A model generated the notes under the pieces. The model was given only the letters and a program-made list of their open reading frames with translations, was not told the DNA's origin and made no database searches. From contig JAFRSU010000006.1 in the NCBI GenBank assembly GCA_017427415.1, forward strand, positions 1 through 64,000: DNA of 64,000 bases, given 5' to 3'. Source of the DNA: Lachnospiraceae bacterium. Lineage in GTDB: Bacteria > Bacillota > Clostridia > Lachnospirales > Lachnospiraceae. A program made the translations under genes and the position numbers. Of the stretch, positions 50,232-59,561 are shown one piece after another (within the stretch, counting starts at the first letter, position 1; every line of letters starts with the position of its first letter).

Positions 50232-50798
50232 CTAGTCCTCAAGGAAATTCTTCAACATTCTTTTTCCTTCGGGAGTCATTATGGATTCCGGATGGAACTG
50301 GACTCCGTATATAGGATAATCCTTATGCATTACTCCCATAATCTCCCCGTCTTCCGTAACGGCTATCACCTTTAATTCATCGGGGAGTGTTTCCTTTTTT
50401 ACTGCCAACGAATGGTATCTCGCAACCGGTGTGTTTTCACTGCAGTCCATAAATATGGGTGCAGTCCTGTCAAGATGTGCTATCGACTGTTTTCCGTGCA
50501 TAAGCTTTGATGCATAGGTAACGGTAGCATCAAACGCGAGGCATATAGCCTGGTGGCCTAAGCATACCCCGAGTATCGGGATGTCTTTTCCGAGTTTCTT
50601 TACCACATCCACGATAACTCCTGCATTTTCCGGTCTTCCGGGGCCCGGTGATATCACTATGTGACTCGGGTTCATAGCCCTTATCTCATCTATGGTTTTT
50701 TCATCATTTCTTATAACCTTTATATCCCGGGTAAGCTCTCCTAAGTATTGATACAGGTTATATGAAAAGCTGTCATAATTATCGATCAACAGTATCAT
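50232..50798 (-). CDS. trpG: Anthranilate synthase glutaminase subunit
   Basis: 188-residue class I glutamine amidotransferase. It has LLIDNYDSFSYNLYQYL at the N-terminus, the Cys nucleophile in GVCLGHQAI and HPESIM near the C-terminus. It supplies ammonia to TrpE. It overlaps trpE by four bases. It could also serve aminodeoxychorismate synthase (PabA role), as in some Firmicutes with a shared subunit. Confidence 0.95.
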   Translation of the reverse strand: MILLIDNYDSFSYNLYQYLGELTRDIKVIRNDEKTIDEIRAMNPSHIVISPGPGRPENAGVIVDVVKKLGKDIPILGVCLGHQAICLAFDATVTYASKLMHGKQSIAHLDRTAPIFMDCSENTPVARYHSLAVKKETLPDELKVIAVTEDGEIMGVMHKDYPIYGVQFHPESIMTPEGKRMLKNFLED

Positions 50799-52261
50799 TC
50801 TTCCACCCCCTCAGCTAAGGTTAGGGCGGTAAGCGAAGCCCTGGCCTTGTTCATGCACTCTTCAAATTCCTTTTCGGGATTGGAATCAGCCACTATCCCG
50901 GCGCCGCTCCTTACAAATACCTTGCCGTTTTTCTTGTATGCTATCCTGATGGCTATACACGTGTCCATATTACCGGTAAAATCTATATATCCGATGGCTC
51001 CGCCGTATATACCTCGTTTATTGTTCTCCAGTTCTCCTATCAGCTGGCAGGCTCTTATCTTGGGGGCTCCCGAAAGTGTACCTGCAGGAAGCACTGCCTC
51101 TATGGCATCGAGGGCATCCTTATCATCCCTTATCTCGCCTCTTACGGTTGAACCGATGTGCATTACATGTGAAAAACGCTCTATGCTGTGAAGCTTTTCT
51201 ACGCTTACGGTTCCAAACTTACTGATCTTTCCTAAGTCGTTTCTGCCTAAGTCAACCAGCATATTGTGCTCTGCAAGCTCCTTTTCATCCCTAAGGAGCT
51301 CTGCTTCAAGCTTTTTGTCCTCTTCCTCTGTCTTTCCTCTCGGTCTGGTACCTGCTAAAGGGAAGGTATGAAGCACTCCGTCCTCCAGCTTCACCAGTGT
51401 TTCGGGTGAAGCACCTGCTACCTCTATATCCGTACCGGAGAAATAAAACATATATGGTGAAGGATTGACCGTTCTCAGCATCCTGTAAGTATTGAGCAGG
51501 CTTCCCTCAAAAGGAGCGCTCAGCCTGTTTGAAAGAACTATCTGGAAGATATCCCCTTCATAGATATATTTCTTGGCTTTTTTAACCATATTGCAGAACT
51601 CGGACTTTTCAAAAAGAGGGGTTACGCTTCCCATGAGCTTACCGGGCTTTTCCTTCTTTTTGTCACCGTTTTTTATAAGGTCTGCCAGGTGCTGAAGTTC
51701 CATAACCGCTTTATTGTATCCGGTCAGTCCCTCTTCAAGCTTCATGTTAACGATAAGCACTATCTTCTGGCAGACATTGTCAAAAGCTATTACCTTATCA
51801 AAAAGCATCAGGTCCACATCATTGAAGCCCTCGGTATCCTCGGGATTTCTTTTTGCTTCAGGCTCACTGTAGCCTAAGTAATCAAATGCGAAATATCCTA
51901 CGAGACCGCCGGTAAACGGAGGCAGATTATCAAAACGTACGCTTTTGTACTCCGCTAAAATCTGTCTGATATAGTCCGAAGGATTATCTGTTTTTATTTT
52001 TACATCTCCTGCTTTAAGCTCTCCGTCTATACAGGTGATAGAAAGCTTCGGATCAAAGCCTAAGAAAGTGTATCTGCCCCAAGTCATATCAGAACTTGCA
52101 GACTCAAGCATGTAGCAGTGCTTTGATACATTTTTAAGTTTTCTTAACACCTCTATGGGCGTGATAAAATCGGATAAGAGCTCCGTACTTACAGGCATTA
52201 TCCTGTATCCGCCTTTTTCGGCAAGCTCTCTCATTTTTACTGTACCGGGTTCTATTTTCAT
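50795..52261 (-). CDS. trpE: Anthranilate synthase component I
   Basis: 488-residue chorismate-using enzyme. The feedback region includes [18 protein letters not shown] near the N-terminus, where the Leu-Leu-Glu-Ser motif binds tryptophan. The catalytic core has [27 protein letters not shown] and [15 protein letters not shown]. The start at 52261 (MKIEPGTVK) has AAGG upstream. It is preceded by a palindromic repeat rather than by its own leader. Confidence 0.96.
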   Translation of the reverse strand: MKIEPGTVKMRELAEKGGYRIMPVSTELLSDFITPIEVLRKLKNVSKHCYMLESASSDMTWGRYTFLGFDPKLSITCIDGELKAGDVKIKTDNPSDYIRQILAEYKSVRFDNLPPFTGGLVGYFAFDYLGYSEPEAKRNPEDTEGFNDVDLMLFDKVIAFDNVCQKIVLIVNMKLEEGLTGYNKAVMELQHLADLIKNGDKKKEKPGKLMGSVTPLFEKSEFCNMVKKAKKYIYEGDIFQIVLSNRLSAPFEGSLLNTYRMLRTVNPSPYMFYFSGTDIEVAGASPETLVKLEDGVLHTFPLAGTRPRGKTEEEDKKLEAELLRDEKELAEHNMLVDLGRNDLGKISKFGTVSVEKLHSIERFSHVMHIGSTVRGEIRDDKDALDAIEAVLPAGTLSGAPKIRACQLIGELENNKRGIYGGAIGYIDFTGNMDTCIAIRIAYKKNGKVFVRSGAGIVADSNPEKEFEECMNKARASLTALTLAEGVEE

Positions 52262-52333
52262 ATTTCGTACCTTGCTGCAGGCATAGCTGCACATCGGTGA
52301 CGTGCCTGCTTATGTCACCGATGAAAGTTTACA

Positions 52334-52362
52334 TGTGACAAGAGAACCGTCCCCCTGTCACA
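52334..52362. repeat. REP-like palindrome, family B, between trpA and trpE
   Basis: TGTGACA...TGTCACA ends around GAGAACCGTCCCCC, nearly identical to 1695-1723. Another inverted repeat (CATCGGTGAC/GTCACCGATG, 52292-52323) is beside it. These hairpins could reduce read-through into trpEGDCF. Confidence 0.85.
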
Positions 52363-52368
52363 CAAGTA

Positions 52369-53136
52369 TCATAACCCCTTAGTCATTGATTTTACGTATT
52401 CTGAAAGTTTTGCGGGGGCTTCCTTACCGTACTGTGCCACTATCCTTACCATAGCCGAACCTACTATCACGCCGTCTGCTTTCTTTGACATTACAGCTGC
52501 CTGCTCGGGTGTGCTGATACCGAAGCCGATGGCTGCAGGTGTATCCGACGACTCTTTTATAAGCTTTATGATGGAATCTAAATCTGTAGTTATCTCACTT
52601 CTTACGCCTGTAACTCCTAACGAAGAAACGACATATATGAAGCCCTTCGCCTGGGAAGCTATGGTTTTTATCCTGTCCTCACTCGTAGGTGCAATCATCG
52701 AGATAAAATCGATCCCGTACTTTGCCGCCGTTTCCTCAAACTCGCCGCGTTCCTCATACGGGCAGTCCGGAATAATGATGCCGTCAGCCCCTGCATCAGC
52801 TGCATTTTTGAAGAACTTATCGGCACCGTAATGATATACGGGATTGGCATATGTCATAAAAACGATCGGAATGTCGTACTCTTTTCTTATATCGTGTACC
52901 AACCCGAATACCCTGTCCGTTGTCATGCCTGACACCAAAGCCCTGATATCAGCCTCCTGGATGACCGGACCTTCTGCTATGGGATCCGAAAAAGGTATAC
53001 CCACTTCTATCAGATCTGCTCCTGCTTCGATCACTGCCTTGAAGTTTTCCAGACTGGTCTCATAATCGGGATCGCCTGCTGTCAGGAACGCTATGAAAGC
53101 CTTTTTATTGTTAAACGCATTTGCTATTCTGCTCAT
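52369..53136 (-). CDS. trpA: Tryptophan synthase alpha subunit
   Basis: 255-residue TIM-barrel enzyme cleaving indole-glycerol phosphate. It has FLTAGDPDYETS, the catalytic Glu in LIEVGIPFSDPIAEGP, and the loop Asp in GIIIPDCPYEE. The start at 53136 is set by AGAGG eight bases upstream; a GTG three codons earlier is less likely. It follows trpB by 76 bases. Confidence 0.96.
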   Translation of the reverse strand: MSRIANAFNNKKAFIAFLTAGDPDYETSLENFKAVIEAGADLIEVGIPFSDPIAEGPVIQEADIRALVSGMTTDRVFGLVHDIRKEYDIPIVFMTYANPVYHYGADKFFKNAADAGADGIIIPDCPYEERGEFEETAAKYGIDFISMIAPTSEDRIKTIASQAKGFIYVVSSLGVTGVRSEITTDLDSIIKLIKESSDTPAAIGFGISTPEQAAVMSKKADGVIVGSAMVRIVAQYGKEAPAKLSEYVKSMTKGL

Positions 53137-53212
53137 TATAAACACCTCTTATAATCTATATTATCTGAACCTGTTCAAAGATATTTTCTTTGTGAAATGG
53201 CTTTTTTGTCTG

Positions 53213-54418
53213 TCATTCATATATCTCTACACCACGGTAACGGGCGATAGCTGCTACATCCTTATCTCCACGGCCTGAAATGGTACATACTATGATGCTG
53301 TCCTTAGGCATCTTAGGTGCTATCTTCATCACATGTGCTACTGCATGACTGCTCTCTATGGCAGGGATGATGCCTTCCGTCTTTGACAGATACTCAAAAG
53401 CACTTACAGCTTCCTCATCAGTGATCGGTACGTATTTTGCCCTTCCTATCGATGCCAGGTATGCATGCTCGGGTCCGATGCCCGGATAATCAAGTCCTGC
53501 CGAGATGGAATATACAGGAGCAATCTGTCCGTATTCATCCTGACAGAAAAGTGATTTCATGCCATGGAAGATACCCATTGAACCGTTAGCCATGGTAGCT
53601 GCGTTCTTGGGATTGTCAACTCCTAAGCCTGCTGCCTCACAGCCTATAAGCTGTACTCCTTCGTCCTTTATGTATTCGTAGAATGAGCCAATGGCGTTGC
53701 TTCCTCCGCCTACACAGGCGATCACAACATCGGGAAGCTTTCCTTCGGCTTCAAGTATCTGCGCTCTGCTTTCCTTACTTATAACCGACTGGAAATCCCT
53801 TACTATGGTAGGGAAGGGATGAGGTCCCATGACCGAGCCGAGTACATAAAGTGTATCATCCACTCTTCCGGTCCACTCACGCATTGCCTCATTTACCGCA
53901 TCCTTTAATACTTTAGTTCCGGTCTTAACCGCATGTACCTTGGCACCTAAGAGCTCCATACGGTATACGTTAAGCGACTGACGGATGGTGTCCTCTTCAC
54001 CCATAAATATCTCACATTCCATATCCATAAGTGCTGCCGCTGTAGCTGTGGCTACTCCGTGCTGCCCAGCTCCGGTCTCGGCTATAACTCTGGTCTTTCC
54101 CATCTTTTTGGCTAAGAGTACCTGGCCGAGTACATTATTTATCTTATGTGAACCTGTATGGTTCAGGTCTTCACGCTTAAGGTATATCTTTGCACCGCCC
54201 AAATTCCTTGTCATCTTCTCTGCATAATACAGAAGTGAAGGACGTCCTGCGTACTCCCTATTTAACTTGTCCAGCTCTGCACAGAACTCCGGATCGTTTT
54301 TATAATGCTCATAAGCTGCTTCAAGCTTATGGATCTCATTCATAAGGGTTTCCGGTATGTACTGTCCTCCAAACTCACCGAATCTGCCTTTTACTGCATT
54401 TTCTAATACTTCTCTCAT
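53213..54418 (-). CDS. trpB: Tryptophan synthase beta subunit
   Basis: 401-residue PLP enzyme that condenses indole with serine. The PLP lysine lies in HTGSHKINN, the phosphate-binding loop is [13 protein letters not shown], and [11 protein letters not shown] is the typical N-terminus. Strong ribosome site AAGGAGG. It is the first gene after the T-box, so the operon starts with the last biosynthetic step. Confidence 0.97.
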   Translation of the reverse strand: MREVLENAVKGRFGEFGGQYIPETLMNEIHKLEAAYEHYKNDPEFCAELDKLNREYAGRPSLLYYAEKMTRNLGGAKIYLKREDLNHTGSHKINNVLGQVLLAKKMGKTRVIAETGAGQHGVATATAAALMDMECEIFMGEEDTIRQSLNVYRMELLGAKVHAVKTGTKVLKDAVNEAMREWTGRVDDTLYVLGSVMGPHPFPTIVRDFQSVISKESRAQILEAEGKLPDVVIACVGGGSNAIGSFYEYIKDEGVQLIGCEAAGLGVDNPKNAATMANGSMGIFHGMKSLFCQDEYGQIAPVYSISAGLDYPGIGPEHAYLASIGRAKYVPITDEEAVSAFEYLSKTEGIIPAIESSHAVAHVMKIAPKMPKDSIIVCTISGRGDKDVAAIARYRGVEIYE

Positions 54419-54474
54419 GTTGTTCCTCCTTTTTTACACCTAACTATTCGCGGCAGTCCAAAATAGTTACTTTT

Positions 54475-54825
54475 AAAACAAAAAGTCCCTGACAGAAATA
54501 CATCTGTCAAGGACGAATAATAATCTTTTATCCGCGGTGCCACCTTGATTCACGGTATGACCCGTGCTCTTGCAAGATACCAACATATCTCCGGCAACTT
54601 ACGTATGCCTCACGTCACGGATACTTGAGATTTCTCTTTCCCCATGCCCTCTGCGGACCATATAAGAAGTTTCCTTCACGTATTCCTCATACCACCCGGC
54701 TCACACTGTCCCGGACTCGCTGAAAAAGCTTTGCTTTCCTGGCGATAAAATACTTTTTCTTCCGCTTCATCGGTTTACCATGTTCAATTTTTTACGATTA
54801 TAAACATATAGTTTTTATTTGTCAA
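54475..54825 (-). promoter_or_regulatory. Tryptophan T-box leader and promoter
   Basis: Minus strand promoter: TTGACA (54820-54825), 17 bases, TATAAT (54797-54802). The leader RNA has the stem I AGTA element (54754-54751), a UGG (Trp) specifier at 54660-54658 placed against the GCGGA/TCCGC stem base, and the T-box sequence AGGTGGCACCGCGG around 54545-54532. The bulge base (UGGC) suits a G discriminator as in tRNA-Trp. The terminator GTCCTTGACAG...CTGTCAGGGAC (54514-54485) has a T-run. Uncharged tRNA-Trp should switch trpBAEGDCF on. This also accounts for the 436-base gap before trpB. Confidence 0.95.
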
Positions 54826-54854
54826 CTGTTTTTTTTATTTTTTCAGTAACTTTT

Positions 54855-55508
54855 TTATTTTTTTGATACAAGCTCTTTTGTGATCTCAAATACTCCTCGG
54901 TGTTTCAGTTTTCTTGGTTCAAAATGTATAAGGGAATATACAAGCTGCATTACCAGTCCTGCGCCAAACGTACTGATGACAGTGCCGATACCCACAGGTC
55001 CGCCCAACAGCCAGCCTATAAGCAGTACAACCGCCCAAAGAGCCACCTCGACTATGCCTATAGGTATCTTCGGCATCCTTTTCCCGAGCCCGACCAACAG
55101 AGCATCTCTAGGACCGCAGCATTGTTCGCTTTTCATATATATGGCCATTCCAAGTGCCATAAATACGAATCCGACTGACATGATCACTATTCCCAGCCAT
55201 AAACTGCTGTTCAAAGTTAACGGATTAAGGCTGTTAAAAAGCTGGACAAAATTACCTGTCAGCAATGCATCTATGATCGTACCGTATCCGATCTTCTCCT
55301 TCAGTATTATATCGATTATCAGGACCGTTACCGCTATAATTGTCATTGATAAGCCGTAGTTTAGCGGTGTATGGTATGATATTCCCATCCCCAGACAGTC
55401 CCAGGGCGCAAGCCCTATATTGGCAAATATAGTCAGATGTACACCGAATGCAAAAACCAAAAGGCCTAAAACAATCCTGAGCCATCCTGTTATGATCTGT
55501 TTCTTCAC
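54855..55508 (-). CDS. YczE/YitT-like integral membrane protein
   Basis: 217 residues with five hydrophobic segments. The pattern GLAPWDCLGMGISYHTPLNYG near the N-terminus, KIGYGTIIDALLTGNF, and EQCCGPRDALLVGLGKR in the middle fits the YczE/YyaS family of unknown function. It is upstream of the trp T-box promoter on the same strand with no clear terminator between. No functional assignment is possible from sequence. Confidence 0.75.
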   Translation of the reverse strand: MKKQIITGWLRIVLGLLVFAFGVHLTIFANIGLAPWDCLGMGISYHTPLNYGLSMTIIAVTVLIIDIILKEKIGYGTIIDALLTGNFVQLFNSLNPLTLNSSLWLGIVIMSVGFVFMALGMAIYMKSEQCCGPRDALLVGLGKRMPKIPIGIVEVALWAVVLLIGWLLGGPVGIGTVISTFGAGLVMQLVYSLIHFEPRKLKHRGVFEITKELVSKK

Positions 55509-55653
55509 TTCTTATTCTTCTTCCGTTTATTCTCCGGTCAATATCACTGAGAAAACACTTTCTGCGTTTACCAGGTAATGATTTAACTTTTCACATTATA
55601 CATAATATCATTCCGAATTTCAAATATAACTTCAGAAGATAAGAATTTATCCG

Positions 55654-56034
55654 TTATGCCTCAGTATTTCTTTTCTCGTAGTCTTCCAGTGCGGACTTTA
55701 TAGCCTCCTCCGCAAGTACGGAGCAGTGCATCTTATAATCGGGAAGACCGTCAAGCGCCTCTGCTACGGCTTTGTTTGTAAGCTGCATAGCCTCCGATAC
55801 GGGCTTGCCTTTTATCATCTCGGTAGCCATGGAGCTGGATGCGATGGCACTGCCGCAGCCGAATGTCTCAAACTTTACATCCTTTATGATATCATCCTCT
55901 ATCTTCATGTACATCTTCATGATATCGCCGCATTTAGCGTTTCCTACTTCACCTACCGCATTTGCATCCTCTATCACACCTACGTTTCTGGGATTGCGGA
56001 AATGATCCATTACTTTTTCACTGTATAATGCCAT
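55654..56034 (-). CDS. nifU: Fe-S cluster scaffold protein (NifU N-terminal/IscU type)
   Basis: 126-residue scaffold on which [2Fe-2S]/[4Fe-4S] clusters are assembled. The three conserved cysteines are Cys35 (AKCGD, with Asp37), Cys60 (FGCGSA) and Cys104 (MHCSVLA). It contains only the IscU-like domain, without the C-terminal NifU or central ferredoxin domains, which is usual for clostridial NifU-like proteins. It lies 115 bases after nifS, with a family A repeat between them. Confidence 0.94.
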   Translation of the reverse strand: MALYSEKVMDHFRNPRNVGVIEDANAVGEVGNAKCGDIMKMYMKIEDDIIKDVKFETFGCGSAIASSSMATEMIKGKPVSEAMQLTNKAVAEALDGLPDYKMHCSVLAEEAIKSALEDYEKRNTEA

Positions 56035-56075
56035 GTTGTTTTCCTCTCTTTTTTCGATGTTTTTCTTTTTTTATT

Positions 56076-56123
56076 ACACCTCATCCGCCCGAAGCGGGCA
56101 CCTTCCCCTCGAGGGGAAGGCTT
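56076..56123. repeat. Intergenic palindromic repeat, family A (copy 3)
   Basis: ACACCTCATC, an inner CCGCCCGAAGCGGGC hairpin, then CTTCCCCTCGAGGGGAAGGCTT. The best-formed copy of the family, between nifS and nifU. Confidence 0.85.
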
Positions 56124-56149
56124 ATATACAGGCTTGTGTATATATTTAA

Positions 56150-57337
56150 CTAGGGCAAAATAAACTGTGTCTTCCCTGCCACAAGGTCTCTCCATACGGG
56201 GGAGAACCCGCGCAGATATGTGACTACTTCTTTTACGGACTTAATGATATATTCCACGTCTTCGTCGGTGATATCCTCACCTATGCTTAAGCGCAACGAT
56301 CCGTGTGCCACATCATGTACCCTGCCTATGGCAAGCAGTACATGGCTCGGATCAAGGGAACCTGAAGTACACGCACTTCCCGAAGAAGCTGCTATACCCT
56401 TATCATCCAGCAGCAACAGTAATGACTCGCCTTCTATACCCTCGAAGCAGAAGTTAACATTACCGGGAAGACGTTTTACCGCATCACCGTTTAATGCCGA
56501 ATGTTCTATTTCCTTTAAGCCTTTTATAAGCTTGTCTCTTTTTTCGGTTAACTTAGCTGTATTCTCTTCGATCTTTGCTGCCGATTCCTTTAGTGCTTCA
56601 GCCATGGCAGCAATACCGGGTACGTTTTCCGTACCGGCACGTTTGCCCTTTTCCTGTGCACCGCCTTCTATTAAGTTTGAAAGACGTATACCTTTCTTAA
56701 AATATAAGAAACCTACTCCCTTAGGACCGTGGAACTTATGAGCCGATGCCGAGAGCATATCGATATTGTCATTCACTACATTTATTGGAAGATGACCTAC
56801 TGCCTGCACCGCATCTGTATGGAAAAGTACGTTTTTCTTTCTGCATACGGCTCCTATCTCGCGGATGGGCTGAATGGTACCTATCTCATTATTGGCAAAC
56901 ATGATGGTGACTAAGCACGTATTTTCCTTTATGGCTGCTTCAACCTCTTCGGGTGTAACAAGTCCGTTCTCATGCACATCAAGAAGTGTTACTTCAAAGC
57001 CTTCCTTTTCCAGCTTTTTTAAGGTATGAAGCACTGCATGATGCTCAAATGCAGTGGAAATAATATGTGTCTTTCCTGCTTTTTTCCCGAGGAGTGCAGC
57101 GGATATGATAGCCTGGTTATCAGCCTCGCTTCCGCCCGATGTAAAAAGTATCTCTTTGGGTTCCGCTCCGATCACCTTAGCCACATCTGCTCTTGCCTCC
57201 TCTAAGGCTTCCTTGGCCTTCTGGCCGAAGGTATAAAGACTTGAGGGATTCCCATATGTTTCGTTTGCAACCGAAACCATCTTATTTAAAGCTGCCTGAC
57301 TCATCTTCGTTGTAGCGGCATTATCAGCATAGATCAT
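56150..57337 (-). CDS. nifS: Cysteine desulfurase (NifS/IscS type)
   Basis: 395-residue PLP enzyme that provides sulfur for Fe-S clusters. It has MIYADNAATT at the start, the PLP lysine in SASAHKFHGPKG, and the catalytic Cys in SGSACTSGSLDPSH. The start at 57337 has AAAAGGAG. It should serve the many Fe-S enzymes encoded nearby (GltB, GltD, Nfn, PurF). Its promoter contains an inverted repeat typical of a repressor site. Confidence 0.95.
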   Translation of the reverse strand: MIYADNAATTKMSQAALNKMVSVANETYGNPSSLYTFGQKAKEALEEARADVAKVIGAEPKEILFTSGGSEADNQAIISAALLGKKAGKTHIISTAFEHHAVLHTLKKLEKEGFEVTLLDVHENGLVTPEEVEAAIKENTCLVTIMFANNEIGTIQPIREIGAVCRKKNVLFHTDAVQAVGHLPINVVNDNIDMLSASAHKFHGPKGVGFLYFKKGIRLSNLIEGGAQEKGKRAGTENVPGIAAMAEALKESAAKIEENTAKLTEKRDKLIKGLKEIEHSALNGDAVKRLPGNVNFCFEGIEGESLLLLLDDKGIAASSGSACTSGSLDPSHVLLAIGRVHDVAHGSLRLSIGEDITDEDVEYIIKSVKEVVTYLRGFSPVWRDLVAGKTQFILP

Positions 57338-57382
57338 AAAAAAACTCCTTTTCATAACTTTTGTGTTCTTAGTTCGAAAAGG

Positions 57383-57417
57383 AGTATAACACTATTTACC
57401 TACTGTGTCAATAGGTA
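57383..57417 (-). promoter_or_regulatory. nifS promoter with overlapping inverted repeat
   Basis: Minus strand -35 TTGACA (57406-57411), 17 bases, -10 TATACT (57383-57388). A 6-bp inverted repeat, TACCTA-N9-TAGGTA (57397-57417), covers the -35 box and is a plausible operator, for example for an Rrf2/IscR-like regulator not encoded in this window. Confidence 0.65.
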
Positions 57418-57418
57418 A

Positions 57419-58273
57419 TTATTTTTTTTGATACTGACTTCTGTATCTGCTGGGTGACATACCCGTTATCTTCTGAAAAGTCTTGAAAAAATAAGCATAA
57501 CTTGAATACCCGAGTATCTCCTGTACCTCACTAACCGTGCTGCCTGTTCTTAAAAGCTCCTCAGCAGCATTAATTTTCTGTAGTGTAAAATAATGTCCGA
57601 TAGAGATATGCATATGGCTCTTAAAGAGTCTTGCAAGATAATCCGGATTCAGGAAAAAATGAGAAGCTATATCCGGAATACCTATATTTTCACTTATATG
57701 CTCCTGCAGATAACTTATTATATCGTTTACTCTTTGCTGGGACGGCGTAACCGGGAGCTTCTGCTTTTTTTCGGGATTCTGCTGTTTTACCGATCCATGT
57801 ATAAATGATAAAGCTTCTAAAAATGTATAGATACCGGCTATCGAAGTAATGTCTTTTATCTTTAAAAGCTTTTCAAATCTGATCTTAAGCTTCTCTCCTT
57901 TTTTCCCGTCCATAGTTAAAAGTAATGGCGAGGGACTGTCCGAGAGGTATGCAAAATCAGACGCTCCCTCACAGAAAACCGCATCGATCCAACCGGTATT
58001 GATACTTAGGATATAACGTTCATAAGCCTTCCCTGCCTCATGATAGAGCTGATGTGTACAGAAAGTCGGGATTATGATGAGCGTGCCTGCTTTTACCTCT
58101 AAGACAGTATCGTTTAATAGTACGTCAGGCAGATCGGTAAGAGTGTAATAAAGCTCGGCTGCATTGTGTGAGTGAGGACCTACGGGATCCTCGGTCACTT
58201 CGTTTTTATACACCATGTCATACGGGGGTGCTACGGGGAAAAGTATGGTATTTAAAGGATTGTTATTCTGCAT
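57419..58273 (-). CDS. AraC-family transcription regulator
   Basis: 284 residues: an N-terminal cupin sensor (HSHNAAELYY, LIIIPTFCTHQLYHE) and a C-terminal AraC double helix-turn-helix (about 185-284, ending SSYAYFFKTFQKITGMSPSRYRSQYQKK). The start has AGGAG. It is divergent from the Gfo/Idh/MocA-isomerase operon and so probably controls it in response to a sugar. Its stop codon is two bases from the nifS promoter repeat. Confidence 0.92.
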   Translation of the reverse strand: MQNNNPLNTILFPVAPPYDMVYKNEVTEDPVGPHSHNAAELYYTLTDLPDVLLNDTVLEVKAGTLIIIPTFCTHQLYHEAGKAYERYILSINTGWIDAVFCEGASDFAYLSDSPSPLLLTMDGKKGEKLKIRFEKLLKIKDITSIAGIYTFLEALSFIHGSVKQQNPEKKQKLPVTPSQQRVNDIISYLQEHISENIGIPDIASHFFLNPDYLARLFKSHMHISIGHYFTLQKINAAEELLRTGSTVSEVQEILGYSSYAYFFKTFQKITGMSPSRYRSQYQKK

Positions 58274-58295
58274 AGTTTAGCTCCTGTAGTTTTCT

Positions 58296-58350
58296 ACCTC
58301 ATCCAACGTCGAAGGCTTTAGCGTTCGACTATAGCACTGTCCCTTTTAAG
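58296..58350. repeat. Degenerate intergenic repeat, family A (copy 4)
   Basis: ACCTCATCCAACGTCGAAGGC followed by CCCTTTTAAGGGGACGG; the arms match family A poorly. The rest of the 237-base AraC/oxidoreductase gap (to 58510) is AT-rich, with no promoter I can place firmly. Confidence 0.5.
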
Positions 58351-58510
58351 GGGACGGTTTACAAAGTCGGAATATTACATATTTTTAGCATTATATGTAT
58401 ATATTAATATATTTCAAAATAGATTACAATACTTTTCAGGAAAAAGAAAAAGCAAAAGATGATAACAGCTCATAAAACATTTTAAACACGGATAAAGGAG
58501 GAGGTTTACT

Positions 58511-59515
58511 TTGAAAAAGGCAGCGATCATAGGATGCGGAGGCATTTCCAGAGTACACGCATGGGCACTCGCCAATATGGAAGATGTATCCGTTACGGCA
58601 TTGTGCGATATCATCCCCGAAAAAGCGCATGAACTGGCCCGGGAACAGTTCGATGGCAGCAAATTATTTTTTTGCGAAGATTACAGGGAACTTTTCGAAA
58701 AGGATGTGGATGTAGTACATATCTGCACACCTCATTATCTTCATGCTCCGATGGCTGTAGAACTATTAAGACATGGTAAAGCGGTATTTATGGAAAAACC
58801 GTGTGCCATCTCCATGGAACAGTTTGGGGAACTGAAGGAAGCTGATGCAGCAAATCCCGGAAAGCTCGGATTCTGTTTCCAGAACCGCTACAATGAATCA
58901 GTAAGGACCATGGAAAAGCTTGTAACCGACGGTGAGATCGGTACTGTGATAGGTGGCAGGGCTTTTGTTACCTGGAAAAGAGACAATGATTATTATGAGG
59001 TCAGCGACTGGAAGGGCCGTATAGACAAAGAAGGCGGCGGAGTCCTTATCAATCAGTCGATACACACTCTCGACCTGCTGTTAAAATTTTTAGGTGATCC
59101 CGAAACGGTAAAAGCCTCCATAGCCAACCATCACACAGACATAGAAGCCGAGGACACCGTAGAAGCCTGGATGAATTTTAAAGACGGGAAAAGGGCTTGT
59201 TTTTACGCTTCAAACGGTTATATCACAGATGCACCCGTTTTCCTAGAGATACAGGGCACAAAGGGACGCCTCACCATGAGCGGTTCCAATCTTACTCTCT
59301 TTAAGGAAGACGGTCAGTATAAGACCTTTTCAAAGGAAGCTGCCGGCAGCATCGGAAAGGTATACTGGGGAAACGGACACAGAGCCTGCATAAAGGATTT
59401 TTACCACTGCCTTGAGGAGGGTATCTCATATAGAAATAACCTTGCAAGCGTAGAACGTGTATTTAAGGTGATAATGGATATATACGGACAGACCAGAAAG
59501 AAGATATATAAATAA
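58511..59515 (+). CDS. Gfo/Idh/MocA-family oxidoreductase
   Basis: 334 residues starting at TTG after GGAGGAGG. The N-terminal NAD(P)-binding fold (KKAAIIGCGGISRVHAWAL) and the catalytic EKPCA (Glu-Lys-Pro) are present, followed by the C-terminal alpha/beta domain (GGGVLINQSIHTLDLLLKFLG). Family members oxidise or reduce sugars, inositols or amino-sugar derivatives; the substrate is unknown. First gene of a three-gene unit with a second paralogue and an isomerase. Confidence 0.9.
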   Translation: MKKAAIIGCGGISRVHAWALANMEDVSVTALCDIIPEKAHELAREQFDGSKLFFCEDYRELFEKDVDVVHICTPHYLHAPMAVELLRHGKAVFMEKPCAISMEQFGELKEADAANPGKLGFCFQNRYNESVRTMEKLVTDGEIGTVIGGRAFVTWKRDNDYYEVSDWKGRIDKEGGGVLINQSIHTLDLLLKFLGDPETVKASIANHHTDIEAEDTVEAWMNFKDGKRACFYASNGYITDAPVFLEIQGTKGRLTMSGSNLTLFKEDGQYKTFSKEAAGSIGKVYWGNGHRACIKDFYHCLEEGISYRNNLASVERVFKVIMDIYGQTRKKIYK

Positions 59516-59561
59516 GCAGGCAAAGTTCATTAGTAAAGCATGGGCGTAACAGGAGGATGAC

